Below are positions 34,585-43,672 of a stretch of 64,000 nucleotides of DNA, piece by piece. A program made the translations under genes and the position numbers. The notes beneath the pieces are model-generated. The model saw only the letters and a list, made by a program, of their open reading frames with translations, did no database searches and was not told the origin of the DNA. Source of the stretch: Chryseobacterium sp. MYb264 (GTDB taxonomy: Bacteria; Bacteroidota; Bacteroidia; Flavobacteriales; Weeksellaceae). Numbering within the stretch: position 1 is the stretch's first letter; every line of letters starts with the position of its first letter. The DNA is taken from NCBI RefSeq assembly GCF_035974275.1, contig NZ_CP142422.1:2852001-2916000 (forward strand), read 5' to 3'.

Positions 34585-37500
34585 TATTTTAATGTACTTT
34601 TTAAATAATTATTATAAATAGGAATAATTTTATTCATTAGCTTTTCTAAAGATTTAGAATAAAATGCTTCGGTATTAAATGGTTGCATACTTAATTTAAG
34701 ATTATCCCAACCTCTAAATTTTATATACTGCTCTTCCCATCTTGAAGTAAAATATTCATGTGCTCTTGCTTTTGTATTAACTGCAGTGATCGTATATTCG
34801 TCAAAAAGTCCAGCATTGTTTAAAATAGTATGAAAAATTTCATGACCCATCGTTAAATCTAACTGCTCAAGACTTACAAAAGTTCCTTTAGGTAAATAGA
34901 TTCGCTGCCAAACTAATTTTCCTTTATTAGTTACCATTTCTGTAACACCCCATACTTGTTCTCCACTGCCATTAACTACCCTACTAATATTACTATTATA
35001 AATATAACCTTCATTTCGTAAATGTTGGCTAAGATCACTCGTTTCATCTACAATACGATAGGCTCCTCTTACAAACTGCCCTCTATATCTCGTATTATCT
35101 ATCTTCTTTACTGTATCAATAGAGAAATCTGCTTTTGTACCTCCTTGTAGTGTATTATCATCACTTACCAGCATTTCATTAATACTGTATTGGTAAGAGT
35201 TACTTAATCTGTTTACTACCCAGCTAATGCCATTCACAATTCCTGCTGTGGCAGCACCAAACACCGCCCCTCTATACATCCCCGTAAAGAAATTCTGCCC
35301 ATTAAACAACGCATCAATCCCCCCTGCAATACCTCCATTCATACTTCCGACGATGACCGCTCCATTAAATCCACTGGCAGACATTCCTCCGAGCAGTCCA
35401 GCGGTAGCTCCTCCTGTGATTGCTCCCATGAGCAGGCTTCTTGCAAAACCATTCCAGGACCAGTTTCCACTGATCAGGGATTTTATGATATATAATCCTC
35501 CGGCAACTGCTGTACCTAAAATGGCTCCCCAGAGTACAGGAGCAATATAAGCTAAGAAAAATCCGGCGACAAAATATTCACCACTCGGATCATTAAACAT
35601 CAGCGGATTGTTCATGACATACCCATATTTATTGTAATTCTGGGTATTGGTAGGATCCTGAATGTTTTCATCAGCATTTAAAAACCTTCTTAACAGAGGA
35701 TCATACAAACGACCATTCATGTGGATGATTCCTACTTCCATGAAATGCTCATGGCCGGTATATCCCCTATCGACAATAAGAGTCTTCGACAGGCTCAGAA
35801 TGGTCGCTTTATCGGTAACAGCAGCTCCATTTCCAATTTGAAGGTGAGTGAAATTTCCCCATGCGTCAAAATGCCTTTGCTCTACTTTATTTCCTGCTTC
35901 ATTACTGATGGCCAAAATACTACCGATGTAATCTTTATGTAAAAATTGGTAAGAACCGCTGCTCTCTGCAAAGTCTTTGAAATATACAATATTTGATTTA
36001 TAAGGTGTCCCTCCGATATAAAGAATATGTTTTTCTTTTCCGGTTGTATTATCTTTTACCACTTCATAGCTTCCGTCTTCACTGTATATTTTGGTGAATG
36101 TACCTTCTCCGTCTGTACTAAAATTACCGCCATGGGTAACTCTTTGTCGCATACCCGTCAATCCGTATTGGAACGCAACATCTCCTTTTTCACCATCAAT
36201 AAATACCGGATCGTTGTTTTCGTTGTACACAATACTCTGGATGAGATCACTATTATAATTCTGTGTTCCGGCTACATTTAAAGTCATTCCGGTTGGCTGG
36301 TAGAGCCTGGCAGCGTTTTCATATTTTATGGTTCCCACCTGATCATTTTCCAGAATTCTACCTCTGTGGTCATAGACATTTCGATTCGTAGATGGTTTTA
36401 TTCCCGTTACAGGATTGGTCCAGTTGATCAATCGGTTATTGTCATCATAGTCAAATGATTCTGTGATATTAAAATCTCCTCCGGTTGTTCTGCTTTTCAG
36501 TTCATTCTTTAAACCATCAAATGAGTATGAAATTTGAAGAATACCTGGTTTTACTGCCGATGAATGATTGACATTTGTTAAGAATCCATTAGTATTATAG
36601 GTATTATTGATGTTTGCGGCTCCCAGTTTTGCTTTTAAAACCTGTCCCTTTGCATTTGTTTCCTGCAGTTGCCATAGGCTTTTGCCCGTTATTTTGTCTT
36701 TCACCTGGTACAGTTCACCATTCCAGGTACTGTATAGATTTTCTACCGTCACCTTGGTTAGCGTACCAGACGAATAGAGTTGCTTTTCGTAAGAAATTAC
36801 TCTTCCTTTGTCATCATACGTAATACCTTTTCTTATGAAATACTTACCGTTACTGCTTTCAGACGAAGATATTAATCTCCCTTGAAGATCAGATACCACA
36901 TTTGAACTGTAAGCCTTTCCGTTCGAGGTTCCGCCTTTTGCAGTCACTCTCCCTTTATGATCATAAGAGTATGAAATTTTTTTATGAGTCGCCTGCCCTC
37001 CGTCTGAAGTTGAAATTTCCGTATGAGAGGTCAGTTGACCTAATGTATTATAGGTATATTCTTTGATTCCTTTCGGGCTGATAATTTTCTTTGCTTGTCC
37101 GAAAGGATCATATTCATATTTGTATAATCCGTTAGAAGGATCATTGAATTCAGATTTTCTGCCCCAGGAATCATACCTGGTTATAATTGTATTTCCGGCA
37201 TATTCGGCTTTAATTTGTTCTCCGGCTGCATTATATGAGAACATGACTGTTCCGCCTTTATCGGTACTTGAAATCAAATTATTCAGGGCATCCGTGGTTT
37301 TCGAGGTTGTTCTTCCATAACCATTAAGCTCTTTCACAGTGGTGATCAACCCGGAAACAGAAGTTTCCATTTGCTTACCATTAAACGAAGTAGCAGTTCC
37401 TTTAGCTGGATATACAGAGTCATCATAGGCAATCGTATTCCACTGAGAGGCAATTTGTCCTTCAAAATAAGGTTCAGATTCTTTGAGTTTTCTTCCTAAA

Positions 37501-37988
37501 GCATCATATTGGATATCCTTAGAAACATACTTCCCTTCACCTAAAGACTTAGTTGATGATTTATATTCCTGACCTAGTTTATTAGTGAATTTCTTTGAAA
37601 TATCCCCATCCGCATCATATTGAGTAACGATGATGTTGGAATTATTATCTCTTTCGTACTGATAGGTGGTTGTTCCTTCCAGATTGGTTTTGGATCTCAA
37701 GAGCTTACCCCATGCATCAAAAGTGTTGGTAAGCATATTTTCCAACGGATCAATCTGCGTTAGGATTTGCCCCCGGCTATTATAAGTATAACTGGTTACC
37801 AATCCTAAATTATCCGTATTTTTTTCAACAAACCTACCGGTAGACTCATAGGTAGAGGTATTGGTCTGCGTTTGAGAATCAATGCTGTTGCTGATTACTT
37901 TCTGTCTGATATTACCAAAACCATCATAACTGTAAGTTTCCTGTAAATAGGCGGTATTGTCCCTGTTCCATGTTTTTAATGTTTTCAA
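34584..37988 (-). CDS. RHS-repeat protein with C-terminal HExxH toxin domain (5' end decayed)
   Basis: 1134 residues from an alternative TTG, but the same frame stays open upstream to about 38272 with no ATG, so the original start has been lost. It is rich in YD/RHS repeats (YDGFGNIRQKVIS; YDHKGRVTAKGGT), then has the RHS core boundary GRLYDPLLRRFLNADENIQD and NPLMFNDPSGEYF. After it come a glycine-rich hydrophobic stretch (about 800-920) and a variable tail with HEIFH at residues 1049-1053 and downstream Glu in ARAHEYF, a zincin-like metallopeptidase motif. Polymorphic RHS toxins deliver such tails to rival cells. A lipoprotein gene follows directly. The zinc peptidase activity is inferred from the motif alone. 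Confidence 0.82.
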   Translation of the reverse strand: MKTLKTWNRDNTAYLQETYSYDGFGNIRQKVISNSIDSQTQTNTSTYESTGRFVEKNTDNLGLVTSYTYNSRGQILTQIDPLENMLTNTFDAWGKLLRSKTNLEGTTTYQYERDNNSNIIVTQYDADGDISKKFTNKLGQEYKSSTKSLGEGKYVSKDIQYDALGRKLKESEPYFEGQIASQWNTIAYDDSVYPAKGTATSFNGKQMETSVSGLITTVKELNGYGRTTSKTTDALNNLISSTDKGGTVMFSYNAAGEQIKAEYAGNTIITRYDSWGRKSEFNDPSNGLYKYEYDPFGQAKKIISPKGIKEYTYNTLGQLTSHTEISTSDGGQATHKKISYSYDHKGRVTAKGGTSNGKAYSSNVVSDLQGRLISSSESSNGKYFIRKGITYDDKGRVISYEKQLYSSGTLTKVTVENLYSTWNGELYQVKDKITGKSLWQLQETNAKGQVLKAKLGAANINNTYNTNGFLTNVNHSSAVKPGILQISYSFDGLKNELKSRTTGGDFNITESFDYDDNNRLINWTNPVTGIKPSTNRNVYDHRGRILENDQVGTIKYENAARLYQPTGMTLNVAGTQNYNSDLIQSIVYNENNDPVFIDGEKGDVAFQYGLTGMRQRVTHGGNFSTDGEGTFTKIYSEDGSYEVVKDNTTGKEKHILYIGGTPYKSNIVYFKDFAESSGSYQFLHKDYIGSILAISNEAGNKVEQRHFDAWGNFTHLQIGNGAAVTDKATILSLSKTLIVDRGYTGHEHFMEVGIIHMNGRLYDPLLRRFLNADENIQDPTNTQNYNKYGYVMNNPLMFNDPSGEYFVAGFFLAYIAPVLWGAILGTAVAGGLYIIKSLISGNWSWNGFARSLLMGAITGGATAGLLGGMSASGFNGAVIVGSMNGGIAGGIDALFNGQNFFTGMYRGAVFGAATAGIVNGISWVVNRLSNSYQYSINEMLVSDDNTLQGGTKADFSIDTVKKIDNTRYRGQFVRGAYRIVDETSDLSQHLRNEGYIYNSNISRVVNGSGEQVWGVTEMVTNKGKLVWQRIYLPKGTFVSLEQLDLTMGHEIFHTILNNAGLFDEYTITAVNTKARAHEYFTSRWEEQYIKFRGWDNLKLSMQPFNTEAFYSKSLEKLMNKIIPIYNNYLKSTLK

Positions 37989-38315
37989 GAGATTGTTTTC
38001 ATAAATATATTCTTCTTTTGTAGATTTTGTATCTCCATAGGCTTGATTTACCGTAGTTTTGGATTTTGGACGTCCAATATAGTAGTTAGCACCTGTTCCT
38101 GCCGGATTATGAATATATTCAAAAACGGTCTTTATCGTTGAAAAATTATTATTTACACGAAGCTCTGTGGAGGCAGGTAAATAGTAATTATCATAGGTTA
38201 CTGATTTTGTTAAAGTAATATTTTTTAAAAAATCTTTTTCAATGATCGTACCGATAAGACAGGCTTTGACCAGTCATTTACAGCAGGTGGGGACGAGATG
38301 GTAAGTAAACCGGTA

Positions 38316-38666
38316 TCATGAGGTTGGTAGGCAGCAGTTATCCAGACGACATCCGAGCCTGCCTGCTGCCATTTGCTTATTATTAGTAATCTGTAGTCCG
38401 TCAGATGTTGTACTGGTATTCAATTGTAAACGACCAAATGTTTCCAGAGAAATACCTACATCAGAATACTGCTTGATACTTACCTTCCCCGCGGAATTAA
38501 TATTTACTCTTTCACTATTGTTAGATTTCAATATCAAATCCTTAGCATCTGTAGTCCCTAAAAAATGTGTTGATGAATTAATTCCCGAATTTCCATTGAT
38601 ATTCCAGGACTGTGCCCATGAGAAAGCGGCTACGAGTAGAGCAGAGATTGTACTAATTTTTTTCAT
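38316..38666 (-). CDS. Signal-peptide protein, frameshifted remnant at the RHS 5' side
   Basis: 116 residues in one frame: a signal peptide (MKKISTISALLVAAFSWAQ), then WNINGNSGINSSTHFLGTTD and AKDLILKSNNSERVNINSAG, the usual start of Chryseobacterium tail-fibre-like or RHS-linked exported proteins. The tail after NNKQ is out of frame. If one A is removed there, the reading continues as WQQAGSDVVWITAAYQPHDT and GLLTISSPPAVNDWSK before a stop near 38238. The RHS frame begins in the same area, so this may be the original N-terminus of the RHS gene after deletion. Not a functional gene in its present form. Confidence 0.6.
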   Translation of the reverse strand: MKKISTISALLVAAFSWAQSWNINGNSGINSSTHFLGTTDAKDLILKSNNSERVNINSAGKVSIKQYSDVGISLETFGRLQLNTSTTSDGLQITNNKQMAAGRLGCRLDNCCLPTS

Positions 38667-38864
38667 ACTATTTGTTTTTTAATGGTTGAACCTTATTATT
38701 TTGATATCCTTTTCGAAGCATAATATCTAGACAAAATTGAATGAAACAGATCATATTTCAAAGGACAATTGGTCTGAAAATAAATTATTTAACAGATAAT
38801 TCGTCTAAATTTTGTCACAATCAAATCTTTTTAAATAAATTAGTAAAAAAACACACCATAGATT

Positions 38865-39839
38865 ATGAAAAATCATCAAAGCCTTTTTTTTGATTTGCTG
38901 CTACATAAGTCAGGAGGGAAAAAAAATCTCGTTAGCACCATGACTGACCAGCTGGCATTATCCGGGGATTCTTCGTACCGGAGAATAAGTGGAAAAATCC
39001 ATATCACGCTTAATGAAGGAATCTCATTGGCGACCCATTATGGAATTTCTTTGGATAGCCTTACACACACCTATCCTGATAACAAGATCATCCATAAAGT
39101 TCAGGACATCTATACTACAGAAGATCTGGAAGACTATTTTGATTCTACTATTGAAAATCTGAAAAAATTAAAAGAAGACCCCAATGCTGAATTCATCTAT
39201 GCCGCAAAAGATATCCCTCTCTTCTATTTGATGAAATTTGAGACTATAAGAAAATTCAAAATCTATACCTGGATGAATCTTATGGATACAGACTACTTTT
39301 TGCAAAAAATAAGTTTTGAGAAATTTGCAATTCCTGAAAAAATCAAACAAAAAGCCAGATCACTTTTCAGGTCTTATCGTGATATAAATGCTACAGAAAT
39401 ATGGAGTACGGCAACCCTGCATACCCTTTTGGGACAAATCGCCTACTTTCTTCAACTGGAAATGCTGAACACGGAAAGTGTTTTAAAGATTTGTGATGAA
39501 ATCATCCTCATGCTGGATTTTATCCATGAAAAAACAACAAAAAAAATTAAAAACACTTCGAATTTTAAGCTTCAACTTTATCAAAATGATCTATTGATCA
39601 TGAATAATATGGTATTTATCAAATTTTTAGATCATAAAATGCTGTTTGTACCTTATACAATTTTAAGTTACTATTATACCATTGACGAAAGTATATGTCA
39701 TCCCTTTGAAAAAAGCATGAATTTACAGATCAAAAATTCGGAACTGCTTTCCGGTAATCAAAAAGCCAAAAAGGTATTCTTCAATGCCATGTATAAAAGT
39801 GTGGAGGCTCTCAGGAAACTGACTAAAAAATTAGATTAA
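38865..39839 (+). CDS. Hypothetical protein, possible DNA-binding regulator
   Basis: A 324-residue cytosolic protein with no named family. The first 70 residues (DLLLHKSGGKKNLVSTMTDQ, LSGDSSYRRISGKIHITLNE) look like a helix-turn-helix plus linker as in some regulators in Flavobacteriia. The remainder is helical with aromatic patches (LFRSYRDINATEIWSTATLH). It is transcribed away from the RHS remnant, so it may regulate that locus, but this is a guess from position. Confidence 0.6.
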   Translation: MKNHQSLFFDLLLHKSGGKKNLVSTMTDQLALSGDSSYRRISGKIHITLNEGISLATHYGISLDSLTHTYPDNKIIHKVQDIYTTEDLEDYFDSTIENLKKLKEDPNAEFIYAAKDIPLFYLMKFETIRKFKIYTWMNLMDTDYFLQKISFEKFAIPEKIKQKARSLFRSYRDINATEIWSTATLHTLLGQIAYFLQLEMLNTESVLKICDEIILMLDFIHEKTTKKIKNTSNFKLQLYQNDLLIMNNMVFIKFLDHKMLFVPYTILSYYYTIDESICHPFEKSMNLQIKNSELLSGNQKAKKVFFNAMYKSVEALRKLTKKLD

Positions 39840-40031
39840 AAAATGAAAAAGGGAAGACTTCCCTCTTCCCTCCTCTCAAACTGACTTCCCGATCAAATAT
39901 GCAGCCGCTGTCATCATTTTTTTTATATAGGACAAATTACCCGCTCTCCTACAGAAAGGTGATTGACTTAATTCAATAAAGGGCAAAAATTTTTATAGGG
40001 TCCGTATTTCCTTAAAGCAAAGAAAGCAAGA

Positions 40032-40130
40032 TCAGAAAGTCATATTCTTTATTATTCTGCTGATAACTTCAGGGGTAAGTCCTAAGTAGGAAGCAATCAT
40101 ATATTGAGGAACTCCCAAAACGGCATTACG
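40032..40130 (-). pseudogene. C-terminal remnant of a Crp/Fnr-family regulator
   Basis: About 32 codons, KQRNAVLGVPQYMIASYLGL then TPEVISRIIKNMTF and a stop at 40032-40034, match the recognition-helix end of Crp/Fnr regulators. There is no start and no cyclic-nucleotide domain. Confidence 0.7.
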
Positions 40131-40160
40131 CTGCTTTCACTGACTTCAATTAAAAAAAGA

Positions 40161-40184
40161 AAAACTCGCGAAATATCGCGAGTT
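40161..40184 (-). terminator. Terminator after the aldehyde dehydrogenase gene
   Basis: AACTCGCGA/TCGCGAGTT stem with a 4-nt loop; the minus strand continues into TTTTTC and a T-run. It is 25 bp behind the stop codon. Confidence 0.88.
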
Positions 40185-40208
40185 CTTATCTTGTTATTGA
40201 CTGATATT

Positions 40209-41501
40209 TTAATTCCCAACAATCGTCTTAGCCGTCACAAACTCTTTTAAAGCCAATAAAGAAAGCTCTGTTCCATAACCTGATGCCTTGCTTCCCCCGA
40301 AAGGAAAACGCGGATCTGAACTCGTCATTCTATTGATATTTACCGTTCCGGATTCAAGATTTTCGATAAAGAATTGCTGACGGTCTTTATTTGCCGTCCA
40401 AACAGAATTTGAAAGCCCAAAAGGAATATCATTCGCCATTGTCAATGCTTCCTCATCACTGTTAGCGATCATCACCATTCCCAGTGGTCCGAAAAGTTCT
40501 TCCTGCAAAATAGGATTTCCATCCTGCACGCGAATTAATCCCGGTTTAAATTCATTATCAGAAACTCTTTCCAACGGAATAATAATTTCTGCACCATTTT
40601 CTAATGCTTTGTTGAATTGTTTTTCCAGATCATCTGCCAGATCAGCTCTAGCCATCCCGGCAATTTTCGTTTCCTTGTTAAAAGGATCGCCAATCTCATA
40701 TTTTTTAAATTCCTCTATCAATTTCGGTAAAAACTCACCTTCAACCTTACGGTCGATGATAAATCTTTTGGCCGCCGTACAGGTTTGACCACAATTTTGA
40801 AGTCTGGATTTAGCACCCGCCTTTGCCGCTTCATCTAAATTAGCATCATCAAAAATAATAAAGGCGTCACTTCCGCCTAACTCAAGCAATGATTTCTTGA
40901 TATTCAAACCAGCTATCGAAGCTACTTCTCCACCGGCTTTTCCGCTTCCGGTAAGACTTACACCTTTTACCGCATCATGCTCAAGAATTTCTTTTACCGC
41001 CTGATGTCCTACTTCAAGATTCTGGAAAATACCTTCAGGAAAACCAGCCTCCAATAAAACCTTTTCAATAGCATTTCCGCTTCCGAAACAGATAGAAGCA
41101 TGCTTTAAAACAATAGTATTTCCGGCTAAAATGGCAGGAACAGCAAATCTCAGGACTTGCCAGAATGGGAAATTCCAAGGCATTACCCCCAGAATGACAC
41201 CTTTGGGAACATAATGAACTTCAGAATAAGTAAACTCGGAGTCAATTTTTTCTGGTTTTAAAATATTCTCAGCATCCGCATAATAATTCATCATTAAAGC
41301 ACATTTCTCCACCTCAGCAATCGATTCTGAAATGGGTTTGTTCATTTCCTGAGTAATGATCGTCCCATATTTTTCAGCATTTGATTTTAAAATTCCTGCT
41401 GCTTTAGCAATACGTTTTTGACGTTCTTCGAATGGTACTTTTCTCCATTCTGAAAATGCCTTATCTGCCTTGATAAGTTTATTTTCAATTGATTGTTCCA
41501 T
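40209..41501 (-). CDS. NAD(P)-dependent succinate-semialdehyde dehydrogenase family protein
   Basis: A 430-residue aldehyde dehydrogenase that oxidises an aldehyde, probably succinate semialdehyde, to its acid. Segments MPWNFPFWQVLRFAVPAILAG, SLTGSGKAGGEVAS, LLELGGSDAFIIFDDANL and the catalytic Cys in NCGQTCTAAKRFI place it in the GabD/Sad branch. At 430 aa it lacks the longer N-terminus of some relatives, as is usual for this subgroup. It stands alone on the minus strand with its own terminator. The true substrate is not proven by sequence. Confidence 0.88.
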   Translation of the reverse strand: MEQSIENKLIKADKAFSEWRKVPFEERQKRIAKAAGILKSNAEKYGTIITQEMNKPISESIAEVEKCALMMNYYADAENILKPEKIDSEFTYSEVHYVPKGVILGVMPWNFPFWQVLRFAVPAILAGNTIVLKHASICFGSGNAIEKVLLEAGFPEGIFQNLEVGHQAVKEILEHDAVKGVSLTGSGKAGGEVASIAGLNIKKSLLELGGSDAFIIFDDANLDEAAKAGAKSRLQNCGQTCTAAKRFIIDRKVEGEFLPKLIEEFKKYEIGDPFNKETKIAGMARADLADDLEKQFNKALENGAEIIIPLERVSDNEFKPGLIRVQDGNPILQEELFGPLGMVMIANSDEEALTMANDIPFGLSNSVWTANKDRQQFFIENLESGTVNINRMTSSDPRFPFGGSKASGYGTELSLLALKEFVTAKTIVGN

Positions 41502-41642
41502 AATGTAATTTCTGTTTTAAATTCAATTGAATGAATTTATTTAATGCCTTTGTTTAAAAAGCATCGTCAAAGCAACAAATTTTGTTCCTTAGGGTTAAAT
41601 AAAATAGTGATTTTCTCTATCGGAAAAATACCGTTTTGTCAT

Positions 41643-42566
41643 TTAAATCATTAGCCACTCATTCATAAGACAGGCCGCCAGTCTTGCCGTTCTGTCCTGG
41701 ATGTCATAGCGGGGATTTACTTCTGCAACATCGAGCGCCAGAAGTTTTTCACTTTTTAAAATATGTCTGTAAAAATGCATAAATGTTGCATCTGCAAAGA
41801 TACCATTATATGCCGAAGCAGAAACTCCGGGCGCAATGGAAGCATTAAAAACATCCATACAAATCGTTAAATAGGTATAATCAACATTTTCCAACAACTC
41901 ATCAATTCGCTGATAGATCGACAAAAGGTTCTCAAAAAATAGTTCGTCTGAGAGAATATACTTCATTCCGTAATGATGAGCAGTATCAAATAATTTCAGG
42001 GTATTTGAATTTCTCTGAATACCGATATGAAGTGAATGAATTTCACCCTCCTGGGCAATCTGCCAAAAACCGGTTCCTGAACTTGCTCCTACTCCATTTT
42101 CGGGTTGCCTGTTATCGAAGTGGGCATCAATATTTATAATTCCTATTTTCTGCTCCGGAAAAGCTGTTTTCATCCCCAGATAATGAGCATAGGTTACCTC
42201 ATGCCCGCCACCCAATACCATAGATTTTCCGCCTTTTAATAAAACTTTTGAAACATTTTTGGCAAGCTGATTCTGGGTATTCTCCAGATGCCCATCCTCA
42301 CAGGTAACATTTCCGAAATCCAGCAAAGAAAAATTAGGACGGATCACCGGAAAATTAGCCATATTTTTGCGAATCAGATCGGGAGCATCTTTCGCTCCCT
42401 GCCGACCTTGGTTTCTCCTCACGCCCTCATCAACGGCAAACCCGTGTAAAACGAAGTCTCCCGTTGAAATAAAATCGTAATTACTTTCCTCTTTTACTCT
42501 CTGAAATATTCTGTGGAGAAGAAGTTCTTCTCCGTCTAATCTTCCCTGCCAAATCATGAATTTCAA
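41643..42566 (-). CDS. hutG: Formimidoylglutamase
   Basis: A 307-residue arginase-family enzyme that cleaves formimidoylglutamate in histidine degradation. Manganese ligands appear in GGGHEVTYAHYLGM, INIDAHFDNRQPENG and CMDVFNASIAPGVSA. It lies 2 bp after the DUF695 gene, which in turn follows hutI, so a partial hut operon runs right to left. hutH and hutU are not in the window. Confidence 0.9.
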   Translation of the reverse strand: MKFMIWQGRLDGEELLLHRIFQRVKEESNYDFISTGDFVLHGFAVDEGVRRNQGRQGAKDAPDLIRKNMANFPVIRPNFSLLDFGNVTCEDGHLENTQNQLAKNVSKVLLKGGKSMVLGGGHEVTYAHYLGMKTAFPEQKIGIINIDAHFDNRQPENGVGASSGTGFWQIAQEGEIHSLHIGIQRNSNTLKLFDTAHHYGMKYILSDELFFENLLSIYQRIDELLENVDYTYLTICMDVFNASIAPGVSASAYNGIFADATFMHFYRHILKSEKLLALDVAEVNPRYDIQDRTARLAACLMNEWLMI

Positions 42567-42568
42567 TT

Positions 42569-43672
42569 TTAATTTACAGTATAACGTTCAAAACTCTGCC
42601 AGTATTTATCTTTATAAATATCTAATGAAATCTTATATGAGGAATTATCCTGTATCACCCGATGCAAAACTTTAGAGGGCTGTCTAAAATCTTTGCTTAC
42701 AAAATAACTTTCCCGAATGTTATCTGCACTTTCTCTGCCGATATAAAGATGCCCATCTTCTCTTTTCAGTTCTGCTACGATACGGTCTTCAATCTCACTC
42801 AGCTTTTTATAATCTTCTATTTCCGGAAGTCCGCTATTATCATCTCCCTCATAATGAATTTTCAAAACCGAAACCCAAGGATAAGAAGCCTTTGAATCGT
42901 ATTTTAATAATGAAGTATTAATAGCTGCTATAAGAGGCAGCCCATTCATAAGTTCAGCCTCCAGAATCGAAAACTCTTCATCACCTGAAGATATTTTTTC
43001 ATTTTTATATTTTTCCGTAAATTCCCTTTCCCTCCATTTAAGGAAATCTTTTAGTTTTGTAATGGGAATAAGATCTTTTTTGGCATTCTCTTTTCCTATG
43101 ATATTAAAGGTATCAATCTGTGTTGCAAAGTTGAGCTCACCTAAAAAATGATCCAAAAATATACATATTCCTGTGGTTACGGGATCTTTAATTTCTTCTT
43201 TAAAATTTTCATACACCAGGGTAATATCAATCTCATCTGGGTACTCTTCAAAATCATTAGAATAAAAAAAGATCGTATCTCCGGTAAATTTCAGACCTTC
43301 CAACTCTATATTTACATTCTCAATTCCCAGTTCGGGTTTTAAAGCAGTAAATTTCCAGCCTTTTATCTGTGGTGCTTCTTTAATAATTTCCTCAGCAAAA
43401 ATAATATTTTTCACTTCACCTTCAACAGTTATAATAAGCTCTGCTGTAAGATCATCGGCCATCCCCGCGAGGAAATAGTAACCGGTATTAATCTGATGAA
43501 GCTTAGGAGCAATACAATCGAAAAAATTCTCTTCAATCTCTGTTCCTGACCGGATAACATCATGAAATTTTCTTTCGTTGGCTAAAAACCAGTCCCAAAA
43601 ATCCTGATAGGTCTTAATATGCTTTTCTTCACTCCCCATGTTCTTGTATTTTATTTCCACCAATATAAACAT
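42569..43672 (-). CDS. DUF695 domain protein in the hut operon
   Basis: A 367-residue cytosolic acidic protein. The last 130 residues (KLSEIEDRIVAELKREDGHL, YIGRESADNIRESYFVSKDF, IYKDKYWQSFERY) match DUF695, a domain of unknown function. The N-terminal part (KTYQDFWDWFLANERKFHDV) is a further unknown domain common in such proteins. The start at MGSEEKHI (residue 12, position 43639) is likely; the first Met overlaps hutI by 44 bp. It sits between hutI and hutG; no role in histidine breakdown is known to me. Confidence 0.75.
   Translation of the reverse strand: MFILVEIKYKNMGSEEKHIKTYQDFWDWFLANERKFHDVIRSGTEIEENFFDCIAPKLHQINTGYYFLAGMADDLTAELIITVEGEVKNIIFAEEIIKEAPQIKGWKFTALKPELGIENVNIELEGLKFTGDTIFFYSNDFEEYPDEIDITLVYENFKEEIKDPVTTGICIFLDHFLGELNFATQIDTFNIIGKENAKKDLIPITKLKDFLKWREREFTEKYKNEKISSGDEEFSILEAELMNGLPLIAAINTSLLKYDSKASYPWVSVLKIHYEGDDNSGLPEIEDYKKLSEIEDRIVAELKREDGHLYIGRESADNIRESYFVSKDFRQPSKVLHRVIQDNSSYKISLDIYKDKYWQSFERYTVN

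Larger units (their letters stand above)
39840..40208. other. Gap with a Crp/Fnr remnant and a terminator
   Basis: No intact gene. It holds a decayed Crp/Fnr C-terminus (40032-40130) and the terminator of the aldehyde dehydrogenase gene (40161). Confidence 0.65.

Noticed and set aside
39849..39870. Terminator after the 324-aa gene
   Set aside because: A GGGAAGA/TCTTCCC hairpin can form but no T-run follows, so it was not listed.
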